This document shows positions 52,089-59,646 of a DNA stretch of 64,000 bases, piece by piece. The notes beneath the pieces were generated by a model. The model saw nothing but the letters and a program-made list of their open reading frames with translations, did no database searches and was not told where the DNA came from. Made by a program: the position numbers and the translations under genes. The stretch comes from Paramesorhizobium endophyticum (lineage in GTDB: Bacteria; Pseudomonadota; Alphaproteobacteria; Rhizobiales; Rhizobiaceae). The stretch spans positions 1-64,000 of the forward strand of contig NZ_BMHH01000020.1 in assembly GCF_014640615.1 (NCBI RefSeq), in the 5' to 3' direction. Position 1 is the first letter of the stretch. Every line of letters starts with the position of its first letter.

Positions 52089-52100
52089 AATGGGGAAACC

Positions 52101-52988
52101 ATGGACAAGCTCGGAACGCTCGGCATATTCATCCAGGTTGCGGAAGCGGGAAGCTTCGTAGCGGCCGGTCACCGTCTCGGCATCTCCGGATCCGCCGTCG
52201 GCAAAGCCATTGCGCGCCTGGAGGATGAGTTGGGCGTGCGATTGTTCAATCGCTCGACCCGCAGCATGGCAATGACGGAAGAGGGGAGTTTCTTCCTCGA
52301 TGCATGCCGGCGCATCCACTCTGAATATGAGACTGTCCAGGCGCAGCTTTCCCGATCGCAAATGGTTCCGCGCGGGCAACTTCGTGTCAGCCTTCCGCTG
52401 GCGGGCATGCTCCTGATGCCGACGATAGCGGGCTTCATGGATGCCTATCCGGAAATCAATCTCGATCTCGATTTTACCGATCGCCTGGTGGACGTCATTG
52501 AGGAGGGGTTCGACGCAGTCATCCGAACGGGAGAGGTCAAGGACACACGGCTGATGAGCCGCAAACTCGGCACTTTCAGGCACAGGATCGTGGCGGCGCC
52601 CGGCTATATCGAGGCTCATGGGTGTCCGGAGGTACCCGAAGATTTGGCCCGGCACCGCTGTCTTCACCACCGTTTCGCCAATTCCGGAAAGCTCGAGCCT
52701 TGGCCGCTCGTTCGCGATGGTCGTGAACTCAGGATCGACCTGCCGGTTACGACGGTCGCGAGCACGCTTGAGCCCTTGATCTTCCTTGCGGAGCGATCAT
52801 TCGGGATCACTTGCCTTCCTCCATTTGCCGTGGCTTCCGAAATCGCCGACGGCAAACTGGTGCCGTTACTGGACGATTATCTCGCCGATACGGGCACTTT
52901 CTGTGTTCTCTGGCCGACCAATCGATATCTTTCTCCAAAAGTCAGGGCGTTCGTGGACTATATGGCGGCCAATCTTTTCTCCAAATGA
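52101..52988 (+). CDS. LysR-family transcriptional regulator
   Basis: The ATG at 52101 gives 295 residues with the LysR N-terminal helix-turn-helix (FIQVAEAGSFVAAGHRLGISGSAVGKAIARLEDELGVRLFNRSTRSM) and a C-terminal periplasmic-binding-protein-like effector domain. It is divergent from the ABM-family gene, its likely target. Its 3' end overlaps the C-terminal remnant of the broken MFS gene on the other strand. Confidence 0.9.
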   Translation: MDKLGTLGIFIQVAEAGSFVAAGHRLGISGSAVGKAIARLEDELGVRLFNRSTRSMAMTEEGSFFLDACRRIHSEYETVQAQLSRSQMVPRGQLRVSLPLAGMLLMPTIAGFMDAYPEINLDLDFTDRLVDVIEEGFDAVIRTGEVKDTRLMSRKLGTFRHRIVAAPGYIEAHGCPEVPEDLARHRCLHHRFANSGKLEPWPLVRDGRELRIDLPVTTVASTLEPLIFLAERSFGITCLPPFAVASEIADGKLVPLLDDYLADTGTFCVLWPTNRYLSPKVRAFVDYMAANLFSK

Positions 52989-54084
52989 GAACGCGCCCAT
53001 TGCGACGGCGAACAAGGTAGCGATGAGGCTCGACCCCGAGGCGATCAACGATGCGCCCAAACCAGCCACTTCACCAAGCGAGCGCATGGCCATCGCGTTC
53101 AGATTGCGAAGAGGATCCCGATGGCGAAAAAGGCGGCGAAGCCGAGCAGCATGAGAACCGGGAGGGGTGGCCGTCCGCCCCATAGGGTCGCGGCAAGCAG
53201 TATTAAAAGACCTGCGACGGTCAGGCCCAGAAAGGCGACGCGCGCCATGGCGTCCATTCCGAAGCGCTGGACGAGTTTCGCATTGAGAAACGAGGCAAGC
53301 CCTATTCCCGCCGCAAGCGCCGCGAAGTAGAGGGGGAAGGTTTCGGCGATCCCATAGGCATCGAGGAAGAGATCGGCCGCCGTGCCGAGATAGAGAAGCT
53401 GTGCGCCGAATACCAAACCGGTGGTCGCGATCAGCATCGCCACGCGGCGGTTCGACAGGATGCGCATCCGTTCGACAGAAGCAGTTTCGGACGGAAGGCT
53501 ATTCGTTTGTCGACGGGCAATGTCTCGGGTTGCCGCAGCACCAGCCAAAGGCCGAGCAGGCCGGCCATCACGAGATAGAGCACAAAAACACCGCGCCACC
53601 CGCCAATCGCGATAATGCCTTGCCCCAAGGCGGGTGCCAGCGTCGGCACCAGGATGAAAAGCGTGAACATGAAGGACATGACACGCGCCATGGCATCGCC
53701 TTCGAACGGGTCCCGGATCATGGCCCGCGTCGCGATCTTCGGACCGGCAACGCCCGCCCCCTGGAGAAGCCGCCCGAGGATCACCATCTCGAGCGACCCG
53801 GCCAGCATGGCTATGATTGTGCCGAGGGCATAAACGCCGAGGCCGAGGACAAGCGCTTTCTTCCGTCCGATGGCGTCCGAGAGAGGCCCAAGAAACAATT
53901 CGCCAAACGCCATGCCGAAGATGAAGAGCGAGATGACATGCCGCGTGGAGAGAGGAGGCGTCACGCCGACATCCGCTCCGATCTGCCGTAACCCAGGCAA
54001 AAGCGCGTCGAAGCTGATCGAGGTGATCGACGTCAGAAGGGCATAGAGAGCGATGCACTCGCGAAAACTGATGGAAAGGGTCAT
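52866..54084 (-). pseudogene. Bcr/CflA-type MFS drug exporter, two frameshifts
   Basis: Reading starts at 54084 with a proper Bcr/CflA N-terminus (DALLPGLRQIGADVGV; PLSDAIGRKKALVLGL; LLQGAGVAGPKIATRAMIRD). It leaves frame near 53475 (after about 200 residues) and resumes in a second frame (NRRVAMLIATTGLVFGAQLLYLG to a stop at 53099). The last segment (NLNAMAMRSLGEVAGLGAS...) lies in a third frame, ending at 52866. Each shift equals loss of one base. The three parts add up to about 400 residues, the normal family length, so one gene has decayed or was mis-sequenced twice. An intact form would export drugs such as bicyclomycin or chloramphenicol. Confidence 0.8.
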
Positions 54085-54439
54085 AGGCCTTCTGCACGCA
54101 AGTGCCGACTGGGCGGCGCTAAAATGAAGTCGAAGTCAATCCGGTAATCACCCGTGGTATGGATGCTTCACCCTTTCAGCGTCAATGGCCGGCGTCGAAT
54201 ATCGACCAGCCTGCCATTTCTCCACCGAATGGCTCGGCCTGCTGTTTATGCGGGTTTTGATGGAAACCAGCAGGTGAGAGAACAGATGTGGCTTGAAGCC
54301 TATGGAAGCGGCAGTGAACAGGCTTCGTCATTCTGCCACAGTCGACGAGTTGTCACATTGCGAGCCATGGCTATGGGTGACATGATATCCGCTTGCCAGC
54401 CGCCGCGTCCGCGTCCGGTCCATCCGCCTGGCCCAATAA
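54085..54439. other. Interval between the MFS pseudogene and the peptide-binding protein
   Basis: I see no gene in this stretch. It should hold the divergent promoters of the MFS remnant and the binding-protein operon. A plus-strand open frame crossing it is arginine/proline-rich and has no family character. Confidence 0.4.
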
Positions 54440-56071
54440 ATGACTATGCCGAATGCAAGGGAATGCAGCTTCGTGAAAATCTATGGGAAAATATTGTCGG
54501 CCGCACTCGTGGCGACCGCGCTCAACAGCACTGCCGCGGAACAGGTCTTCGCCAAGACCCTCGTCTATTGCTCGGAGGCATCGCCTGAAAACTTCGATGC
54601 CGCGCAGACGACATCCGGCGCGGTCTATGACGCATCGGCGCGCAACATATCGAACGGTTTGATCAAGATCAAACGCGGCTCGACGGAACTGGAGCCGGGC
54701 CTTGCCGAGAGCTGGGAAGTCTCGCCCGACGGCAAGGAATATACGTTCCACTTGCGCAAGGGCGTCAAGTTCCACACGACGAGCTTTTTCACCCCGACGC
54801 GTGAGTTCAACGCCGATGACGTGATTTTCTCGTTCGAGCGCCAGAAGGACAAGAACAACCCGTTTTACAGTGAAGGCACCTGGCCGCAATTCGGCGCCTA
54901 TTCCTTCCCTTCGCTGATCGACCGTATCGAGAAGATCGACGACCACACGGTCAAGTTCGTTCTGGCCCATCCCGAAGCGACCTTCATTTCCACGCTGTCG
55001 CTGACCTTCGCCGTCATCCAGTCGAAGGAATATGCCGACAAGCTTGTTGCCGAAGGCCGGATTTCGAATCTGAGCCAGCAGCCGATCGGAACCGGGCCAT
55101 ACCAGTTCATCGCCTATCAGAAGGATAGCGTCATCCGCTATCAGGCAAACCCGGATTATTGGGGCGGCAAGCAGAAGATCGACAATCTCCTCTTCGCCAT
55201 CACGCCGGATGCAGCGGTGCGCGAGCAGAAGCTGCGGTCGGGCGAGTGCCACGTTATTGCGTCGCCGAACCCCGCTGACATCGCCGAGATGAAGAAGGAC
55301 CCGGCGCTCACGATGCTGCAGAAGGAGGGGCTCAACCTTTCCTACCTCGCCTACAACACCCTGCAGAAGCCCTTCAACGACGTGCGCGTGCGCAAGGCGT
55401 TGAACATGGCGGTCAACAAATCCGCCATCATCGATGCGGTTTATCTCGGCGCGGCGATTCCCTCGGTCAATCCGCTGCCGCCAAGCGTCTGGGGTTATAA
55501 CAAGGACGTCAAGGACGATCCTTACGATCCCGAAAAGGCGCGCAAGCTTCTCGATGAAGCCGGCGTCAAGGATTTAACGATGAAGATCTGGGCCATGCCG
55601 GTCCAGCGCCCCTATATGCCGAACGCCCGCCGCGCGGCGGAGCTTATACAGGCGGACTTCGCGAAAGTCGGCGTCAAGGTGGAGGTCGTCAGCTATGATT
55701 GGGGCGAATATCTCAAGCGCTCGCTGGAAAAGGACCGTGACGGCGCAGTCATGCTCGGCTGGACGGGCGGCATCGCCGACCCGGACAATTTTCTTGCCGC
55801 GCTTCTGGGCTGCCAGGCCATCGGCAGCGCCAACCGCGCGAACTGGTGCAATCCCGATTTCGAGAAGCTGATCCAGGCGGCCAAGCTGACGCCCGACAGG
55901 GAAGAGCGTACGAAGCTTTACGAGCAGGCGCAGGTCATCTTCAAGGAGCAGGCCCCGTGGCTGACCATCGCCCACCAGATCGTGGAGCAGCCCGTCAGCA
56001 AAAAGGTCAAGGATTTCCGCATCGATCCCTTCGGCGGCTATCTCTTCGAAGGCGTCGATATCGAGGAGTAA
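54440..56071 (+). CDS. Peptide ABC transporter substrate-binding protein (DppA-type)
   Basis: This 543-residue precursor belongs to extracellular solute-binding family 5. The start is uncertain: the ATG at 54440 or a GTG at 54473 that gives a cleaner signal peptide (VKIYGKILSAALVATALNS). Mature segments such as LVYCSEASPENFDAAQTTSG and NPDYWGGKQKIDN match dipeptide/haem-binding DppA. No permease or ATPase genes follow in the window; the next gene is peptidase T, with a hairpin in between. It may feed a transporter encoded elsewhere. Confidence 0.88.
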   Translation: MTMPNARECSFVKIYGKILSAALVATALNSTAAEQVFAKTLVYCSEASPENFDAAQTTSGAVYDASARNISNGLIKIKRGSTELEPGLAESWEVSPDGKEYTFHLRKGVKFHTTSFFTPTREFNADDVIFSFERQKDKNNPFYSEGTWPQFGAYSFPSLIDRIEKIDDHTVKFVLAHPEATFISTLSLTFAVIQSKEYADKLVAEGRISNLSQQPIGTGPYQFIAYQKDSVIRYQANPDYWGGKQKIDNLLFAITPDAAVREQKLRSGECHVIASPNPADIAEMKKDPALTMLQKEGLNLSYLAYNTLQKPFNDVRVRKALNMAVNKSAIIDAVYLGAAIPSVNPLPPSVWGYNKDVKDDPYDPEKARKLLDEAGVKDLTMKIWAMPVQRPYMPNARRAAELIQADFAKVGVKVEVVSYDWGEYLKRSLEKDRDGAVMLGWTGGIADPDNFLAALLGCQAIGSANRANWCNPDFEKLIQAAKLTPDREERTKLYEQAQVIFKEQAPWLTIAHQIVEQPVSKKVKDFRIDPFGGYLFEGVDIEE

Positions 56072-56097
56072 ATCCTTCGCTTAAGCCACACCATCGG

Positions 56098-56121
56098 ATA
56101 GCGGGCGGCGTTGCCCGCTAT
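56098..56121 (+). terminator. Hairpin between the peptide-binding protein and pepT
   Basis: ATAGCGGGC (56098-56106) and GCCCGCTAT (56113-56121) form a perfect 9-bp stem with a 6-base loop, followed by a T-rich stretch. It could be a partial terminator that lowers pepT expression relative to the binding protein. Confidence 0.6.
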
Positions 56122-56155
56122 TCTTCATTTTTGATTGAGGCCAAGAACAAGACCC

Positions 56156-57388
56156 ATGGACATCGTAGAACGCTTCCTCGCCTATGTCAGCATCAACAGC
56201 ACCGCCGTACCCAATGCAGGCCAGCTGCCTTCGAGCCCCGGGCAGACGGTGCTTGCGAAACTCCTCGCAGATGAAATGCGTGCCATGGGCATGAGCGTCG
56301 AGGAGCGCGATCATTCGATCATGGTGGGCACCTTGCCCGCCAATGTGAAAAATCCAGACCACAAATTCCCCACCATCGCCTGGGTCGCCCATCTCGATAC
56401 CTCAAGCGAATATACGACCGATACCCACGCGCATGTAGTCGACTATCAGGGCGGCGATATTCTGCTCAACACGGCGACCGGCGCGACGATGCGGGTTTCC
56501 GAATTCCCCGAACTTGAACGCTATATCGGCGACCGGATCATCGTTACCGATGGAACCAGCCTGCTAGGCGCGGACAATAAATCCGCCATTGCCGAGATCA
56601 TGCATGCTATGCAGGTGCTGATCACCCATCCGGAAATCGAGCATGGTGAGGTGAAAATCGTCTTCGTTCCCGATGAGGAAATCGGGCTTCTCGGTGCAAA
56701 GGCCCTGGACGTTGCCTCCCTCAATGCCGATTTCGCCTATACGCTCGATTGCTGCGCCATTGGCGAGATCGTCTATGAAAACTGGAATGCCGGTGAATTC
56801 CGCCTGACCTTCAAGGGCCAGCCGGCGCATCCGATGTCGGCGAAGGGCAAGCTGCGCAATGCCATCCTCTATGCGCAGGCGTTCATTGGGATGATGCCGG
56901 GCGGTGAGCGTCCCGAATATACCGAGGGCACCGAAGGCTATTATTGGGCGAAGGGCATTCAGGGCACGGTCGCTGAAACGACGCTGGTCATCGATATCAG
57001 AGATTTCACGCGCGATGGCTTCGAGGCGCGCCGGGCTTTCATCGAAAATATGGCCGCGAGCTTCAACCAGCTTTACGGCGCCGGCACGGTCCATGTGGAT
57101 TTCAAGCCCGTCTACCGGAACGTCGCCGAAAGCCTGCAGGGCGAGAACCGCTATTCGGTCGATCTGGCGCTACGGGCGATGCGCGCCATCGGAGTGGAGC
57201 CGGCACCCGTGCCGATGCGCGGCGGCTATGACGGCGCGGTGCTGTCTGAAAAGGGCCTGCCTTGCCCCAACCTCTTCTGCGGCGCGCATAATTTCCATTC
57301 GATCTATGAGTTTCTTCCGGTCAGCTCCCTCACCAAGGCGTCGGAGATGGTGATCCAGATATTGAAGAGCGCCAGGCAGGCAAAATAG
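56156..57388 (+). CDS. pepT: Peptidase T (tripeptide aminopeptidase)
   Basis: The ATG at 56156 gives 410 residues, close to the 408 of E. coli PepT. It is an M20-family di-zinc aminopeptidase that trims tripeptides in the cytoplasm. Metal-ligand motifs are present: AHLDTSSE, GTSLLGADNKSAIAEIM (with bridging Asp), PDEEIGLLG (catalytic Glu), TLDCCAIGE and a C-terminal FCGAHNFHS. The dimerisation segment FKGQPAHPMSAKGKLRNA is also typical. It lies downstream of a peptide-binding protein, so the pair can capture and then digest small peptides. Confidence 0.93.
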   Translation: MDIVERFLAYVSINSTAVPNAGQLPSSPGQTVLAKLLADEMRAMGMSVEERDHSIMVGTLPANVKNPDHKFPTIAWVAHLDTSSEYTTDTHAHVVDYQGGDILLNTATGATMRVSEFPELERYIGDRIIVTDGTSLLGADNKSAIAEIMHAMQVLITHPEIEHGEVKIVFVPDEEIGLLGAKALDVASLNADFAYTLDCCAIGEIVYENWNAGEFRLTFKGQPAHPMSAKGKLRNAILYAQAFIGMMPGGERPEYTEGTEGYYWAKGIQGTVAETTLVIDIRDFTRDGFEARRAFIENMAASFNQLYGAGTVHVDFKPVYRNVAESLQGENRYSVDLALRAMRAIGVEPAPVPMRGGYDGAVLSEKGLPCPNLFCGAHNFHSIYEFLPVSSLTKASEMVIQILKSARQAK

Positions 57389-57423
57389 CCCCGGTGGGAG
57401 GCGCATTGAGCCATATTGCAGGT

Positions 57424-57457
57424 CCGGCGCGATGGAGTAGCCATTCCATCGCGCCGG
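57424..57457. terminator. Strong hairpin between convergent pepT and the AztD-ZinT gene
   Basis: CCGGCGCGATGGA (57424-57436) and TCCATCGCGCCGG (57445-57457) form a perfect 13-bp stem with an 8-base loop. It lies in the 93-bp gap between convergent genes and probably serves both as a terminator or mRNA-end structure, although no T run follows. Confidence 0.6.
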
Positions 57458-57481
57458 CTGGTCAGGATGGGCGTGCGCCCG

Positions 57482-59272
57482 TTAGTGCGCCATCATCTCG
57501 CGCACGATTTCCTTCGCGCCCATAGAGGATGGATAATAGGTCGGCCAGTTCGTCACTTCCTTCAGCAGGGCGGCGCGGTCATTGCCCCAGTAGAGATGAT
57601 AGTGGTCGGCGGTTTCCGGCGCGATCTTGTGGTCGCTGAACTGGATATATTGCGGCGCGGCCTCGTCGCCCTCCACCTTTTTGAAGATGAAGCGAACACC
57701 GCGATTGCCCTTCTCATAGGTCAGGATCTCGTGGCCATCGCCTGCATAGCGGGCCCGCAGCGGCTTCCCCTTTTCAAAGAATGTCACGGTGTCGCCCTTG
57801 ATCTCGATCCGCTCGACATTTGTCCGGTAGCCGATGTCATAATAGGCGCGGTATTCGTCGGCGGACTTGCCGCCTTGCTTGGCCTTGTGTTCCATCACTG
57901 GATCGAGTGTTCCGTCCTGGAGATAGGGATAGACCGACTGCCAATCTCCAGCCCAGTCCGAAAGGGGGCGCTCCTTGACTTGGCTATCCTCGAAATAGCC
58001 TTTGTACACAGGGTCATTATGGTCATGGGAATGCCCGTGAGCCGCGCCTGAGCCGCCGACGGCGACGATGGAGAAGGGCTGGCCTTCGACCGGGATCGTG
58101 CGGATTTCCTTCACCGTTTCCGGGTCGATCACACGGATGGTGGAACGGCGCGGATCGGTGATGGCTATCTCACCATCGGCAACGGCCAAGCGCGGGCGCG
58201 GATCGCGCCAATGCCCGTCCTTGCTGTAGGGCTCCGTGACTTTGCCCTTGCGGACGACCTCGCCCTTGATCACATCAAGCACATGGAGATTGCCGTCTTC
58301 GGTAAGGATGTAGGCATTGCGCAGTTCTGCCGGGTCGAGCACGAAATCGACGCGCCGGGTCGGAAGCTCGACCAGCCGGTACGGCTTCTCATTGTCCGGG
58401 TCGATGAGGGCGAGTTTGTCCTCCCCGTAATTGCCAAGGAAAAACTGCATCGCCTTGCCGCCAAGTAGGGTGCTTGTATAGCCCTTCGGGAAGTCGGCAG
58501 GGTAGGGGAGCATTTGCAGCTTCGGGCCGTCGATGCCGCCCGGACGGGCGATCAGAACGCCTTCCTTGCAGCCGAAGGCGACGAGACGCGCGGATGTGGC
58601 TTCGCCATGAAGGTCCGTGCATGTGGCGATGTCGCCAACCTGCTTTCCATCCTTGTCGACAACGCGCAGCCCGATGCGGGGCGGCAGCTTGTCTGGCGCG
58701 GTCTCGGCTTTCGTGTCGGGCACCGATACGAGGACATGGCGGCCCATGGTAACAGCGACACCGTGATGGGGCTTGGTCGTATCGATGCTGCGCACCTGCA
58801 CCTTGCCTTCGAGAAGGGCCGCTTCGTCGATAATGTCCGCCTTGCCACCACGGTCATAGAAAAGCACCGCATGGTCGTCATGCGGAACCACATGGCCCGG
58901 CCGCGCGCCTTCGAAGGTCACGGGAAGAAGCGCGGTGTCCGTGACGTTGAGATCGCGATGATCGCCGTGGTCGGAAAATTCGATGCCGCTCTTGATGACA
59001 TGGGTGATGTCCTGGTCTGCCTGCGTGGCGAAAATCGTCTGTCCGGAGGCGCTGGCGGTCAGCGCTGCATAGCCCTTGAGCTGATAACGGCCAAGCTCCT
59101 TGCCCGTTTCGAAATCGATGGCGCGAACGACCGGCTGCGTGTGGTCGGCGACGAAGAGGCGCCAGGCTTTCTCCGTATCATGGTCGTCCTCTGCGAGCGC
59201 GCCCTGCGCGGTGAGGGCGAGAGCTGCCGCCATGATGGCTGTCACGCGGTTCCGATTGGCGAATATTCTCAT
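57482..59272 (-). CDS. Fused zinc chaperone: AztD-like beta-propeller plus ZinT domain
   Basis: The ATG at 59272 follows an AAAGGA site and gives 596 residues with a Sec signal peptide (ending GALA). Residues about 25-400 resemble AztD, a periplasmic zinc metallochaperone with a beta-propeller fold, including His-rich loops (SDHGDHRDLN; GHVVPHDDHAV). A His-rich linker (HGHSHDH, 412-418) leads to a full ZinT domain (about 420-596). The three ZinT zinc ligands are kept with correct spacing: His548, His557 and His559 (SDH...HYH). Both halves hand zinc to a ZnuA/AztC-type importer, so the fusion should be a one-chain periplasmic zinc carrier. No aztABC or znuABC genes are in the window. Confidence 0.88.
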   Translation of the reverse strand: MRIFANRNRVTAIMAAALALTAQGALAEDDHDTEKAWRLFVADHTQPVVRAIDFETGKELGRYQLKGYAALTASASGQTIFATQADQDITHVIKSGIEFSDHGDHRDLNVTDTALLPVTFEGARPGHVVPHDDHAVLFYDRGGKADIIDEAALLEGKVQVRSIDTTKPHHGVAVTMGRHVLVSVPDTKAETAPDKLPPRIGLRVVDKDGKQVGDIATCTDLHGEATSARLVAFGCKEGVLIARPGGIDGPKLQMLPYPADFPKGYTSTLLGGKAMQFFLGNYGEDKLALIDPDNEKPYRLVELPTRRVDFVLDPAELRNAYILTEDGNLHVLDVIKGEVVRKGKVTEPYSKDGHWRDPRPRLAVADGEIAITDPRRSTIRVIDPETVKEIRTIPVEGQPFSIVAVGGSGAAHGHSHDHNDPVYKGYFEDSQVKERPLSDWAGDWQSVYPYLQDGTLDPVMEHKAKQGGKSADEYRAYYDIGYRTNVERIEIKGDTVTFFEKGKPLRARYAGDGHEILTYEKGNRGVRFIFKKVEGDEAAPQYIQFSDHKIAPETADHYHLYWGNDRAALLKEVTNWPTYYPSSMGAKEIVREMMAH

Positions 59273-59646
59273 TGTGTTCCTTTCTTTCGTGGCAAGGTAG
59301 TCCGGTCTTTCCGCTGCGATCCGCAATGGAATGCGGAAATGCATTGATACGTTATTAAATTACAATTCGTAATAACATTACCGCAGCGCTGGCTGTCAAT
59401 CTCAGAATCGTGGAGGTCCGCGTTGCGGATGAAATATGAGGGAGGCGGCCGGAGTGCGGTCCCGGCAAATTTGCCAAGTTCCGCGCTCGGCCGTTCCGAG
59501 GGCGAGGGCTTTCCAATAATTGCGCCGCCCGTGCCGTATGTTCCCTCGCAAAGGACGAAGGAACGCTTGCTTGACCGCGCGCAATTGCTCTTTCCCATCC
59601 GTCGTCTAAGCTAGGCCCCGTCTGAAGCGAGAGACGGAGGCCCTCA
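59273..59646. other. Divergent interval upstream of AztD-ZinT and the CoA-ligase gene
   Basis: There is no gene here. An AT-rich patch (59341-59381) holds dyads that suit a zinc-responsive repressor. A small hairpin, CCGTCT (59618-59623) with AGACGG (59632-59637), overlaps the GGAGG ribosome site (59636-59640) of the downstream CoA-ligase gene. Confidence 0.45.
59369..59381. promoter_or_regulatory. Candidate Zur-type operator
   Basis: GTAATAACATTAC is a perfect 5-3-5 dyad in an AT-rich patch about 100 bp upstream of the AztD-ZinT start. A related half, GTTATTA, lies close by at 59351. Its base composition and position fit a Zur (zinc-responsive repressor) site, expected for a zinc-uptake chaperone. 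The assignment rests on context only. Confidence 0.4.

Noticed and set aside
54154-54588. Plus-strand frame leading into the peptide-binding protein
   Set aside because: It overlaps the start of the real gene in another frame and is Arg/Pro/Gly-rich.
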